Assembly: GCA_030998225.1 (NCBI GenBank)
Contig: JAPYXD010000755.1
Coordinates: forward strand, 3,645,501 to 3,709,500
Length of the DNA stretch: 64,000 nt
DNA from: Diplolepis rosae
Lineage: Eukaryota > Arthropoda > Insecta > Hymenoptera > Diplolepididae
Direction: 5' to 3'
Shown here: positions 1 to 10,660 of the stretch, in pieces
How positions within the stretch are numbered: position 1 is the first letter of the stretch
Layout of the letters: each line of letters opens with the position of its first letter
Notes under the pieces: model-generated
What the model saw: only the letters and a program-made list of their open reading frames with translations
Databases searched by the model: none
Told to the model about the DNA's origin: nothing
Position numbers and translations under genes: made by a program

Positions 1-762
1 TAAATAGGAGAGGTGAGACAGGGTTCTGCTTATTTGGGAAGGCACATTGCTGGAATGATCCGAGACCTTGAGACTGCCCAATATGCGGTTGGGGCAAAGG
101 CACGAAATATTGTGGAGCCGAAGTGGGAACCTGGGAATATGGAGCAGGAAACTGCTGAGCAGATGTTGGTACACGGAGGACCCAGGTTGGAATTTGTGAC
201 ATAAACGCGGGAGCCCGTGACACCGCAGCAGGGGCCCGCGAAACGAGCCCAGAACTCGGTGAAAATGAAATAGGGACTTGTGTTACGTACTCAGAAATAC
301 GTGGACCGGTCGCAGCAAGATGTGGAACGAAAGACGGAATTTGCGGAACGTTTGTAGTTTGAAAGCTGGGCCCAGGGGTGTGGTCCAGCAACAGCGGATC
401 ATCACGATTTGTTTCTATCACGAAAGGCTCTCGAGGACTGACCTGAGAAGTTTTGTTGAATCTTTGATTCAACTGCGGAGCTGGAGCGATAACCTGATTA
501 TCCGGCGTTAGGATTGAATTGGCTGTCGCATGAAACAGTCTTAAGGCGTTTGTGCGCGAGCGTGTTTTAATAAATTCTACTTTTTCTGGGGAAGTACGAC
601 TACGCCTTTGAGGACTTGGGGAGCGGCAAGGCGGCGGAGAGTTGTCACTCTCAATATCAGAAATAGAAATGCAATGTATCTTCAGAAACATTAATGAATG
701 TATTCTTCTTCCGAAGATTCGATCGCCGATGCTTCACTCCCGCGCTCGAACTAGGGGGGAGG
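1..762 (+). mobile_element. 3' internal part of a + strand Gypsy-type LTR element (cut by window start)
   Basis: This stretch leads directly into a polypurine tract (about 752-762) and an LTR that starts at 763, so it is the non-coding 3' internal end of an LTR retrotransposon whose body lies left of the window. The last ~70 bases, including the phrase around a GATCG-rich segment and CGCGCTCGAACT, correspond to the reverse complement of 21735-21810, the same position in the complete - strand element further right. No ORF here has recognisable retroviral motifs. The 63-codon frame at 13-204 and the 77-codon frame at 278-511 are open but show no family signature. Confidence 0.6.
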
Positions 763-1512
763 TGTCACGTCCCGCGACGTATTTGAATGTACTATAAGCA
801 CAGGCTAGGTTGAGAAAAAAACCTAGGGAAATTACTAAAAGAGAGAGAAAACCACCTATTGAAAAGAGAGGTATAATTACGTCACACACAGCGGGAGACT
901 GTGCAATGCGTGATATCACCAAAAAATATAATATAAAAAGGACACGCTGCCAAGGGAAAACTAGTCTTGTGAGCAGAATTTATGTGCGTCATTTTCTAAG
1001 AACTAAAAAGGATTCTCAGCATGAGATAATTGTACCGTGCAGTTTGACAGTGTGAAGACCCGAGAGTCATAAATTTACCGTGGTCCGTTTTACTATCCTT
1101 GAAGGGATCTCAGACTCAGTGCCAAAAAGAGTGAATAGTTGTTGTGTCCTTGTCACACCTGTGGATATTCACTCCTTCGCAGCCACACCTGTGGGGATCC
1201 CATCGCAGTCATACCTGTGAGGAACACTTAAAGAAACAAAAGGAAATAATAAAGGTACCGAACTCTTCTCTCTCTCTCTCTTTCTCCTGCCTTTTTCCAA
1301 CCAATCAGCCTATGCCTCCAATTATAAACAAATTGTATCGACATTTTATTATTTTCAATTTATAATTATTTTAAAAATTTAATTCGTATTATTTGATAAT
1401 TATTGTGTCTTTTAATTGACTTATTCTCATTCCTAAGCGAGGATCATTCTATCCTAATTTAAAACGAGGAATCTTCGATCAAAGTAAGTATTTACGTAGC
1501 TGTGACGTAACA
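763..1512 (+). repeat. LTR (3' LTR) of a Gypsy-type element, + orientation
   Basis: It starts TGTCACGTCCCGCGACG directly after the purine tract AGGGGGGAGG and ends GCTGTGACGTAACA. The same tips, in reverse orientation, bound the two LTRs at 20867-21730 and 30466-31318, so this is a diverged member of the same LTR family. It is about 100 bp shorter than those copies and has many differences, so the insertion is older. A CT-rich tract (about 1266-1290) corresponds to the GA-rich tract at 21113-21122. Confidence 0.8.
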
Positions 1513-2014
1513 GCCCTTTCGAATTTTCCAATTTGATTTTTAATTATATTCACTAACGTTAGATTTGTTGGCAAAAAGTGAGTTAGACAGTATGATAAAA
1601 TTGAGAAGAAATAACATTTTTCCATATATGTCACATCTCTGCAGGTTATGTCCTAGAAAGAGAAGGCTTGTTTGCAAAGGTTTATAAATTTTCTAAAAAT
1701 TATTTTCTTTTTAGTTTTTGTTATTTTCTTTAAACAATTGTTTGAGATACAGTTCAAATTCCTGCATTTTCTACATATAGGTACTAATTTCGAACGAATG
1801 TCTGCCCTGGTTAACTGGCTAAACTCTAGCTTTACGCTGTAGCGTAAAGCTATCGCAAAGCCATCGTAAAGCTATCGTAAAGTAGCATTATAACTCATGA
1901 ATAAGGCAAAATAAATATTCAAAATGTTTTTATCTTTATTCTACGTTATAAATAACGTTAACTGGTAATTAAAATATGCAATAATTTTATTCATTAACGC
2001 TGAAAATTACAAAA
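1513..2014. other. No gene seen; contains a small cluster of inverted heptamers
   Basis: No coding signal was found. At 1827-1885 the words GCTTTACG / CGTAAAGC alternate several times, giving a short compound hairpin of unknown meaning. The LTR's 3' flank starts at 1513. Confidence 0.4.
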
Positions 2015-2206
2015 AACATAATACCTGTCATTAAAAGTAGTGCAGTGGTTAATCACTTTTCATGTCTTCACCTTCAGGATTGACTATTTGTTAGAGTGAG
2101 ATGGAAGTATAGTTGTGTCTCACTCCAACCAATGGTTAACTTTAACGGTCGAGACGTTCCACAAAAGGTGAACCACTGCACTGCCTTCAATGACAGGTAT
2201 TATGTT
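2015..2206. mobile_element. Short inverted-repeat element (MITE-like)
   Basis: The left arm AACATAATACCTGTCATT (from 2015) is matched in reverse complement at 2189-2206, and the match continues inward through a GTGCAGTGGTT segment. The inner part carries a second small inverted pair (gagtgagat... / ...tctcactc). It has no coding capacity. The family is unknown and the target duplication could not be fixed. Confidence 0.55.
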
Positions 2207-2435
2207 CTACATTTTGAAAATTTTCCTGGATCTCTTCTTCTTTTTCGTCTTCGCTTGATAAGTCAGAATTTGATTCAGAATAACTTTCTTCTATTAATTC
2301 TTCATATTTATTTTCCGGAGAGTTTTTCTTCTTATTTGTTTTTGGTTTTTGTTTATCATAATCTGGATCAGAATCAAATTCGTCTTCTGATTCCATAAAT
2401 TTACGTTTTTTATTATTTTCAGTCAATTTATTCAT
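2187..2435 (-). CDS. Unknown acidic/lysine-rich 82-residue ORF downstream of the 273-residue ORF
   Basis: The product is highly charged: an N-terminal basic patch (KKRKF), then Glu/Ser/Asp-rich stretches (SEDEFDSDPD, SSEDEKEEE). Its start codon overlaps the stop of the upstream frame in the four bases ATGA (2432-2435), an arrangement compatible with termination-reinitiation. Its last codons run into the MITE at 2015-2206, so the natural C-terminus may be lost. No domain is recognised. It sits in the pol/env position of a Gypsy relict. It could be a real accessory ORF or a chance frame in AT-rich DNA. Confidence 0.3.
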   Translation of the reverse strand: MNKLTENNKKRKFMESEDEFDSDPDYDKQKPKTNKKKNSPENKYEELIEESYSESNSDLSSEDEKEEEIQENFQNVEHNTCH

Positions 2436-3253
2436 AACTTTACTGGTATACCTCTTTTTAAAATTGATTTCTGTAATTTTACTTCTTGAATAATCTTACG
2501 TGACCTTCCATGCTTCTTTTGTACCTTATTTGTTACATCAACATTTTTTAAAAATTTATTTTTCATATTATCTTCATTCTTATTCATATTTATCTTCCTC
2601 AAATTGTTTAACTGGCTTCTTGTTTGCTTAGCATAACATTCATTTTTATTTTCTAATAAAATTGGAATTAAATCCATGAAACATTTTAAAGATTGGGAAA
2701 CAAACTTTTCCGAAATATTTTGATCTTTGATTACATTTCCTTCATTTTTAATTTTATTTATAATTACATTAGTCAATCTTTTTTTCTTTTTTATATCTTT
2801 AAAGTCTGATTTCATACGAAATTTTTCATCATTGTCATAATCATTTTTCAATAAATACTCTTTATTCGATAATTGTTTAATTTTTTCTGTATCAAAATTT
2901 TCATGAATTCTTCGTTTTTCAAAATCTTCATAATTTATATCATCATTATATTTCTTACATTTCATAGCCTTAATTAAATTTCCATCGTTCATCAGTATTT
3001 GTTCGTTTTCTCCCAAATTAACATTATCAATATTTTCATCTTCAATAACTTTATAATTTAATTCATCATAGTTTCTTCGATTATTCTTATTCTTAATAAA
3101 ATTTTCTTCGTTCATGAATTCTGAAGTTTCCTTAGAATTGCTCTCCACAATTTTTCTTTCTTCAATAATATCATAGTTGATTTCTTCATTGCATGTAAGA
3201 TTTGTTTCTGGGTACTTTGTTTTCATGGTCAAATCTAGATATGCAGTTTGCAT
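2432..3253 (-). CDS. Unknown Asn/Lys/Glu-rich 273-residue ORF inside a Gypsy relict
   Basis: This is the longest intact frame of the 2.2-6.3 kb relict and lies where protease and reverse transcriptase should begin, downstream of the gag stop at 3430. The N-terminal half holds three imperfect repeats of about 42 residues (roughly residues 22-62, 63-104 and 105-143). Each has the pattern (E/D)(I/L)NY then I-E, an acidic middle, and a closing N/K-rich segment. The C-terminal half is basic (KKKKRLTN, KKHGRSRK). There is no DTG protease, YxDD, zinc finger, signal peptide or membrane helix. It ends in an ATGA overlap with the next ORF. Being open for 273 codons while the neighbouring gag is full of stops is notable. 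Function unknown. Confidence 0.4.
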   Translation of the reverse strand: MQTAYLDLTMKTKYPETNLTCNEEINYDIIEERKIVESNSKETSEFMNEENFIKNKNNRRNYDELNYKVIEDENIDNVNLGENEQILMNDGNLIKAMKCKKYNDDINYEDFEKRRIHENFDTEKIKQLSNKEYLLKNDYDNDEKFRMKSDFKDIKKKKRLTNVIINKIKNEGNVIKDQNISEKFVSQSLKCFMDLIPILLENKNECYAKQTRSQLNNLRKINMNKNEDNMKNKFLKNVDVTNKVQKKHGRSRKIIQEVKLQKSILKRGIPVKL

Positions 3254-3429
3254 TTCCTTGTTTGATTAAATTTATTTCAATACTGTTTTTATTATTTATA
3301 TCATCATTTTCAATATTTTATGAATCAATAGGGTTTCTTAATTCTTCTGCTGGAAAAATCTATTACTAATGCTTATATTAACTTTGTGAGTTTTATTTTC
3401 TCTGAAATTAGGTGCATTTAATTGTTCAT

Positions 3430-5271
3430 TTAAGCCCTCTTCTGTGCACCCGTTCCGGGAAGAGAATTGGAGTTTTCCTGTTGATTAAATTCCTGATGTT
3501 GTGGTGGTTGTTGTTGTTGATGTTGTAATTGTTGATTCATATTTATTTGTTTGTTACAATTTTTAGATGTATGACCTGGTGTATTACATGAATAGCAAAT
3601 AACTTCAAAATTTTGACGTGGATTTGGGTTCTGATTAGAATTTGGATTTTGATTTCCATTTTGATTGTAATTTCCATTATAATTTGGTCTTTGCTTGAAA
3701 TAAGGATTTTGATTAAAATTCCTGCTTTGGTTATATTTTTTACCTTGATTAAAATTTTGACCTTGATCAAAATTTCGACCTTGATTAAAAGTTCTATTGA
3801 AATTTGAATTCGGATTGAAGTTTCTGTTGAAATTCAGATTTTGATTAAAATTTCTACTAAAATTCGAATTTTGATTAAAATTTCGACTTGGATTATTTTG
3901 ATTAGAATGACGGTACATAGTTTGATCATTTTGGTTGAAGTTTGAGTTTTGGTTGAAACTATTTCCTTGGGAAAAATTAGGGTGGGATGGGAAACTATTT
4001 ATACCTCTATAATCGTTTCTACTCCCTTGTCAATTTAGGCTTTGCATCTGGTATCTCTGTGAGGGTCTCCATTGAGTTCCCTGACCTTGCCTATTTCACT
4101 CGTACTCATTATTTGGTCTATTCAAGTTATTTTTAAACTGATTGCTCTGTGAATTTCTAGTTGTTAACTGTTGAACATATTGAAAACAGGTTGCTGATGT
4201 GTGACCTATTTTCTGACAGATCTGACATTTAATGGGTTCTTCTCGTGCTAAGTTTATTTTATTTGTTTTTGCAAATTCTCGGCTATTATATGATGACTTT
4301 TAAACTTCTTGAAATAGTGAATGTTGACTGTTTCCTCTTCGTAGTTTGTTCCTAGCTGTCAAATTCCTTTCTTCTCATATCGCTCTTTCTACTATTTCGT
4401 CAAATTTATTAGCTGTTCCTATTCGTAATTCTAATTCTGGTTTTAAACCTCGGAGAAAACAATCGATCGCGTCTCTTTCCAGAATTCTTTCAAATTCAGC
4501 AGCTTCTTTACCATTATTATTTTGTTTATGACATTCTAGGATTTCTGCTGTTATTTCTTGTATGCGTGTTGCGTAGGATAAAACACTTTCATTTTCCCAC
4601 ATTTATATTCTACCTAAATTTTTTTGTAACTAGAATACAGTTTTTGAAGAGGCAAAAATTGTTTTTAATTTTGAAATAAAGTCTTATAAATTATTATAAT
4701 AATTTCCGATTATACATCATCTCGCTTCATCTGTAAGTTTGCTTCTCAATAATTTTACTAAATTAGCTTCTGCGTTTAGGACCATTTCTTTTGCTTCTTT
4801 GCAAGCTTCGATAAAAATTTTCAATGGTTTTTTACTTGATCCGTCAAAATATGGCACAATCTCTAAAGCATCTCGTAGAGATACTTTTTGGTTTGTAGGT
4901 AAATTCATTATTTCGGTAGGTTGAATTGTTAGATTATTATTTGATAAATTATTTGCTAAAATTTCTTTATTAGATTTCCTAGAGTTTGAGAACGGGTGTG
5001 AAGATTTTAGCGAATCAAGAGCCTTTTCGATATTTGCAGAGTCGTCAGGTGTAATTTGATTGATTTTATTTGGTAAAGTTTCTTTAACCTGTTCAAATTT
5101 TAGATTTGGATTTTTAAATATTGTTGTTTGGTTGGAAGATTCTGGAGTCCTATTTGGATCTAATTTTGTTTCAAATGGATCTATTGATTCGTATCTTTTG
5201 TGAGGCGTGGTAAAAATTTTATTATTTGAATTATCACTAGATTGATCCCGACATAAAGTTCTATCATACAA
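3430..5271 (-). pseudogene. gag: gag pseudogene of a - strand Gypsy element
   Basis: Three open pieces are collinear with the complete gag at 27493-29364. Piece 5271-4717 carries the conserved capsid start (VSLRDALEIVPYFDGS ... LLRSKL). Piece 4602-4375 continues it (MWENESVLSYATRIQEI ... CFLRGLKPELE). Piece 3918-3430 is a nucleocapsid tail with a long Asn/Phe/Gln repeat (FNQNxNF units), one CCHC knuckle (CYSCNTPGHTSKNC) and the ending NSLPGTGAQKRA, matching NSKALPSTGALRKA of the other copy. A second knuckle (CQICQKIGHTSATC) is encoded near 4190-4230. Stops and frameshifts separate the pieces, so it is not translatable as one protein. The N-terminal coding part upstream is interrupted by the MITE at 5530-5972. 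Confidence 0.8.
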
Positions 5272-5529
5272 TGTAGAATTTGCTATAATATTGTAAAATA
5301 TTTATTTTTCTGTTAAAGTTATATCTCCTAAGGTTTGATAAAAGTTTTTAATTTATCACCAAATGGACTCTTAGGGTTTTTTGTGTCAATAATTAATTTT
5401 TTTAAAGTACTAGTTTCAGGGTCAGAAATACTTCCTATTCTAATATCTAAAAGATCAGTTTGATCTAAATTACTTGACGATTCAGAATATTGTAAATTTC
5501 CTTATTGAGTTTTTCGTTTTGGTTTAAGT

Positions 5530-5972
5530 GGTACTCGAGATTCCCTGTAACGAGAAGCTCGAGCATCGGAGACCTCTCTGTAACGAGCGCGAGAGGGATC
5601 CCCCCCATATCCTACTTGTTGCTACGCGCTGTTATGCGAATTAAATAATGCGCGCAGTCAGTCTGTCAGTGAGGCTATGTGAATAATTTATTTACATACT
5701 TAAAAGCGTATAAAAAATATTTCTGTGATTATTCAACATGGAATTAACTTATTTGACGGTATGTACTCAAAATACTAAAAATTTGTGATTAATTCATTAA
5801 TTTGTGATAAAAGCCATCAAACTCATTGATTACTTTTTCAAATTCGAGCGCGCTTCATTGCGTAGTAGTGGGGGAAGAGGGGTCGACCGTCTGCTCGTTA
5901 TAGGGACGCGAGACGCGCTCGCTAAAGAGAGGATTCGTTACAGGAAATCTCGTTCTAGGGAATCTCGAGTGT
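5530..5972. mobile_element. MITE inserted in the gag 5' region
   Basis: The ends read ACTCGAGATTCCCT (left) and AGGGAATCTCGAGT (right), an inverted pair, and further inverted words (GTAACGAG, GAGAGG) lie just inside. The flanks GTTTAAGT (5522-5529) and GTTTAATT (5973-5980) agree at 7 of 8 bases, which would suit an 8-bp hAT-type target duplication. It is GC-richer than its surroundings and has no transposase. Confidence 0.6.
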
Positions 5973-6295
5973 GTTTAATTAAAATTTACAATAAAGTTTT
6001 ATTTAAAATTTGCCAACAATTTCAATTGAAATTTTGAAAAAAGATTTTAGTTAGTTTCTTTCTATTTATTTATTTTTTATTTATTTAAATTTTAATATTT
6101 AGCACTAAACACTTTTGTCACATTAAATATAAGTCGTATTTTGTACAATTTCCTTAATATCTAATTAGAGGGGGAATTTTCATTTCTTCACATTATAAAA
6201 TTATTATTTTTTCTCATTCTGAAAAAAAGCACTGAATTTAATTTAATATTCTATTAATTCTTATTTCCTGATTCTTTTTATTGTTCGCTTATAGT

Positions 6296-6313
6296 TTCCC
6301 GGCCGATGCACCA
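6296..6313 (-). promoter_or_regulatory. Primer-binding site matching tRNA-Gly(GCC) 3' end
   Basis: The + strand reads TTCCCGGCCGATGCACCA, which is the 3' end of an insect tRNA-Gly(GCC) plus CCA. On the - strand this is the primer-binding site of the relict whose gag lies to the left. The adjacent sequence at about 6333 (ATAACGTC...) is a plausible LTR edge, because the LTR edge at 30466 reads TGTTACGTC. Confidence 0.7.
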
Positions 6314-6354
6314 AAAATAATAAAAGGGTATATAACGTCTTGATTACTCACCTT

Positions 6355-6536
6355 TTATTATATTATTATTTTTTCGAAGAAAAGTACCGAGTTCCAAAAT
6401 CACTTCTCTGAGGAGATTTGCGAGATTCAAGTCACTTTTAAAAAGAGAATTCCGGGGTTGCAGATAGTCTAAAAGTCACTTGTTACATTTCTGAGAGAGA
6501 TCTGAAGTTCAAGATGGTCCGACGGTCACTTGTTAC
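6355..6536. repeat. Imperfect ~50-bp tandem repeat at the hAT target site (probable LTR remnant)
   Basis: Units begin with the word CACTT. The last full unit runs from CACTTGTTAC (6477) through GATGGTCCGACGGT (6526), and the next unit starts CACTTGTTAC and is broken at 6536 by the hAT insertion. The rest of that unit is found at 35396-35440 (TTTTCTCAGGAGAG ... GATGGTACGACGGTCACT). The position next to the primer-binding site suggests part of the relict's LTR, but the LTR's outer edge was not found. Confidence 0.6.
6529..6536. repeat. 8-bp target-site duplication CTTGTTAC (left)
   Basis: CTTGTTAC lies directly outside the hAT tip CAGTG at 6537. The identical octamer directly follows the other tip at 15582-15589, and a third copy is at 35388-35395. 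Eight bases is the hAT-specific duplication length. Confidence 0.85.
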
Positions 6537-9319
6537 CAGTGTCTCCAGAACGTGGGATTTTTCGGCCCCCACCACGTTCCCATCTGGGAGAAACACATGC
6601 AAACGTGGCGTGTCAGTTTGTCGGCTCTGCTACACGCTGCGGTCACCAGCTTCGTGTAAAGCCGAAGGTGCACGAAGACGGAGTTCGTTACAATGCTTGA
6701 GTTTTCAAGTTATTTTTAGATTTCACGCTTTCGTTTATCGAGTCGAAATTAAGAATTGTATTTTTCTCGAGTCCGTGCAAAAGAGGCGCGAAGCAGACGA
6801 CGAATTTGAATTTACGAAGTATAAAGTTCAAGAAATAACACTTTTCTTCAATTTCTTGAAGAAAGTCTGCATGAAATAAACATCAGTATGATCTTGGAAA
6901 ATTTCATGAGGATTTCAACACTTCAAAAATAAACTTTCAGTGAAATTTAGTGACAATAAATGTATAAAATTTGAATCAATATATAATTTTCCATTCAAAT
7001 TTATATACTTCTTACTAATTTTGTACATTTAACAATTTTTCAATTAGAACAATATTTTCTATCAAGATAAAATGAACATAAAATTCAAGTTCATAATTTA
7101 TATTTTCAGTTATATGTTAGAAATATTTTCATCTCACATTTTTGTAGCCTAAGCACAAACTTTTCATTCCAAAACTTAAAATCTCTACGGAAATGGAAAA
7201 TTGTCTAATAGCAGTAGATAAATTAAAAAGCTAAAATATGTGTTTATTGGTATTTCTATATTAACATATAAATATCAATCAACTTTAAATTTTACATAAA
7301 AATGTTCGTTCGAAGTGTTCAAATCTTGTTACAATTTGACAAGATTTTATGGAGGAGTGCAATCTTTTGGATGAAATATTTTGTAGTTCTTAATTTGTCT
7401 GTCCGTCTGAAATCGTAGTAAGATTTGAACAGTAAACAACAAATTTTCCAATAGAATTCAGGATCAATAATAATTGATTCAGGAAATACTTCAACTCTGT
7501 AGAGCATTTTTGTATTTCGAATTCAAAATGTGTGCTTAAGCCACAAAAAAGTAAGCTGAAAATGTAGATATAAAACTAATTATGTCATGTTTATGTCTTC
7601 TTAATGGAAAATACTTTGCATATAATTCTCTAATTCGATATTTTTTTAATGTATGAACATTCAAGAAATTGATAAATATTCCATCTTTTTATAGGAACTA
7701 AAAATTTCCGGATTATGCTTTGATTGAGAAAGCTAAAAATTTGTACAAAAAAATGATGTAAATTGCAATTATACAATTGCATTATTGTTCAAATATTTAA
7801 ACATCTCTTCAATCTTGATAATTCTTACAGAAGTTTATTTCATGTGAGTGACTTTTTCTTTTTCTAATGAAAGATTTCGTAATTCTAAATTCGGCCCAAT
7901 TCGTAACATTGTAAAAAGATTTTAAAACTTCATAAAAATTTTTATTCTGTCTTATTCAAAGTCAATAAATATTCAATGTTTGGAATCGAAATATTAAGTA
8001 AATGATTTTTAATTTCTGGGAATAAACTGCTTTAATAAGACAATCTTTCTTCTTTGTGAGAAATCTCAATTTTAAAATTAAAATTCTACGCATAGGATAC
8101 AAAAACATAATATGAAAATACTTTTATTACAGAATTTTGAAATATACGAGTTGAGCAATTTTTAATCGAGTAAATCGGCTACTTTAAGCAAAAAATTATG
8201 TTAAAAATATTTTATCAAAAAAAAAAAATCAGTCAAAATCTACTGATTATCAGTGAAATTTGACTGATTTAAATAACTAAAAACAGGTTACTGTGAATCA
8301 GTCAAATTTCACTGATTACTTCAGTGAAAAGTAACTGATTTAACAGTGAAAAATATTGTTTCCACTGGTGATTCAGTGAAAATGCAAATCACTGATTAAA
8401 TCAGTGAAAATTTGACTGATTCAGATTTAGAGTGTATACAAATTTCAAATATAAAGTGTACTCTGTACATTAATCAAACAAATTTAGAAGATGAATATTT
8501 TAATAGATATTCCTAAATATTATTGGAATATGATACATATCGATTTAGAAAAACTTCTTCAAAGTACTCAGACATTTTTCTTATTTTACGACATTTTTGC
8601 ACCATGTTTGATCTTTGGGTAGGACTCAAGAAAACAATTGTAGACATACTTTCATTACTTGGTAAAATACTATGAAGACTTGCTTTTTAAATTGAAGCGA
8701 AAACTTTTAAAACCTTTAACAATCGGTTGCATAGATTCGGTTCTAATTTTGTACGCAATTAGAGAAATAGTTTTTTTTGCTTTTTTTAGATCTAGTTTTT
8801 GCCTTAAACATAAAAGAAAGAAAACACATTTGAAATATTAAAATAAAAAAGCTGGTTCATTCTTAGAGAATCCCAAATATTCTGAAATAAAACTCCTTTC
8901 CACACCACCACGGAGGTAGAGTTTACTAGTAATAGTTCAATAAATTTTATGTACACTTTCAAGGCACATCGTTTTTCCTTTTGCAAAAATTTTTAAAACT
9001 TCTAATTTTTCAAGTAATTGGGAGAAGTACATTTAAAAAAAAATTGTTTTCTCTACTTCCACTCGCGCTAGCTTAACAAATTTGCAGAATTTAACGATTT
9101 TATTAATATTGTATTAAGTGTCTACATTTTCTGAAACTATCTACAGGAGAAAAATTTTAATACGTTAGTAAAGAAAGTTTTCTGAAAAGTTATAGCTCAA
9201 TCAGATTAATAGCCAAAAAGTTACCAATGTTTTAAATCGCAAACGAACGGTATAGAGGTCAAATTGGAGACGAAAACAAATAATAATAGCAACCTTCTTT
9301 TGTTTTCTTCTAAGATATA
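6537..9319 (+). repeat. Left long TIR of the hAT element
   Basis: It is the reverse complement of 12802-15581. The outer ~200 bp is GC-richer (CGTGGGATTTTTCGGCCCCCACC...) and the remainder AT-rich. It ends inward at TGTTTTCTTCTAAGATA near 9319, after which the sequence becomes single-copy. Open frames here (6514-6879, 7319-7507, 8659-8841) are mirrored in the other arm and look non-coding. Confidence 0.9.
8227..8424 (+). promoter_or_regulatory. Subterminal array of AATCAGT/ACTGATT heptamers (left arm)
   Basis: Within ~200 bp there are about nine AATCAGT or ACTGATT words in both orientations and several more TCAGTGAAA words, often paired as CAGTGAAATTTGACTGATT. The mirror cluster is at 13697-13893. 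Dense short repeats in hAT subterminal regions are usually transposase binding sites. That role is inferred here. Confidence 0.55.
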
Positions 9320-9728
9320 CTTGATTCTCGCTTTATGCGTTATTTGAGAAGGCAAGAGTGTGGATTCTTCATATTTTTATCGTAATTCCTTATTGAAAAC
9401 GGCAAAAGTAAGAATATTATATTATTATTTGGTGATACGTGAGTGCTCTTACGTACGTTATTGTTTGATGCTTGTGGGTAAGTTTATTTTGTGAAACTTA
9501 ATTTGTGTGCAGATTACAAATTATTCACATTCGCTCAATTTTATCGACTTTTCATCTTATTAATTCTTTTCAAATAATTCTGTTTTCCTTCGTCGTATAA
9601 TTTATTGTTCACAATGAGTAATCCGGTTGACCCAAATTCGAGTGTTTTGAAGGACAGCCAGGTTCAAACGAAGGTTGACCACCGTTTGAACTCTGGTTCA
9701 AACGAATGTCAACCCGCTAGGAAAAGTC
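9320..9728 (+). promoter_or_regulatory. Presumed transposase 5' region
   Basis: This is single-copy sequence between the left TIR and the transposase. A start codon at 9614 opens a 50-codon frame (MSNPVDPNSSVLKDSQVQ...) that ends near 9766, after running past the start of the main frame at 9729. The true N-terminus may lie at 9614, with a one-base shift before 9729. No clear TATA box could be assigned. Confidence 0.35.
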
Positions 9729-10571
9729 ATGAAAAATGCAAAAACCTTTCAGTTGGGATGGTTTGAGGAATTTCCGTCGTGGAGAGAGTGGGTGGTTACA
9801 TTAGCAGATGAAACAAGATTTCATTGCAAAATTTGCAATAAAACGTTGCTATGTGGCAAATCGGAAATTGAAAAGCATGAAGCATCTTTATCACACAAAA
9901 AAAAGCAAGAGTTTTCAAATAAATTAGAATGTTATGGAGTAGTAAGTGAAAATTCTTCTAATGTAACTGCCAATTCTTACAGTGTTGAACCTTGTGTAGC
10001 AAGTTCTTCTGCTTCAGAATTCACAAATTCCACGATTCCGGAATGTGTTACTTTCAAACAGAAAGTACAAGAAGCAGAGATTAGGATTAGTACATTTTTC
10101 GTAGAGCATAATTTACCATTCGCGATTTCATCAGAATTGATAGGACTTTTCCAAGATATGGAACCTTCGGTTTTAAAAGACGTTAGATTGAGCCACACTA
10201 AAATGGTCCTAGTTGTAAATAACGTCGTATGTGCTGCTGAAACTGATCGCATGGCAAATATTTTGCGTAAGCAATCATTTTCAGTGTACGAAGACGAAAC
10301 GACCGACAGGACTCTAGAAAAGTGGCTGTCATTAATGGTTCGATATGTGGAGCCAACGACATTTTCTGTCAGGGTGGAATTGCTCCAGCTTATTAATGTA
10401 AATGCTTCGGATTGTTCTGCCTCTAAAATTTTTGATGCGTTCGAAAAAGCATTGTCCGGGCAGAAAATCCCTTTATCTAATATCTGTGCTTTAGCTTGTG
10501 ATAATGCACAGGTGATGGTCGGCAATAGGTCCTCATTTAAAACAAAATTAAAGGAAAAAGTCCCCGTTTAA
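9729..10571 (+). pseudogene. hAT transposase, N-terminal part (BED-like finger and first catalytic segments)
   Basis: This is a DNA-cutting transposase of the hAT superfamily, acting in the nucleus on the element's TIRs. Residues ~32-60 form a BED-like zinc finger (C-x2-C ... H-x5-H: FHCKICNK ... HEASLSHKKK). Residues ~190-200 carry the first catalytic Asp region (SVYEDETTDRT), and ~255-262 the second (LACDNAQVMVG), both typical of the RNase H-like hAT fold. The frame stops at 10571 (GTT TAA) in the middle of the catalytic domain. The homologous continuation (FFPCVSHSSAIVAKYA) is in the -1 frame from 10568. A single-base indel in the C/T-rich run around 10563-10580 explains the break. The first Met at 9729 is provisional. 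Confidence 0.8.
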
Positions 10572-10660
10572 TTTTTTTCCCGTGTGTCTCGCATTCGTCA
10601 GCAATTGTAGCAAAATATGCTTGTGCCACAATCCCAGATGTAGAGGATTTAATCAAAGAT

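Noticed and set aside
810..1055. 81-codon frame in the LTR at 763-1512
   Set aside because: Lies inside an LTR, is not conserved as a frame in the other LTR copies, and has no motif.
6514..6879. 121-codon frame with a mirror copy at 15239-15700
   Set aside because: Runs through the hAT tip and into flanking sequence; a by-product of the GC-richer TIR end.
7319..7507. 62-codon frame identical in both hAT arms (mirror 14611-14799)
   Set aside because: Identity follows from the inverted repeat; too short and without motif.
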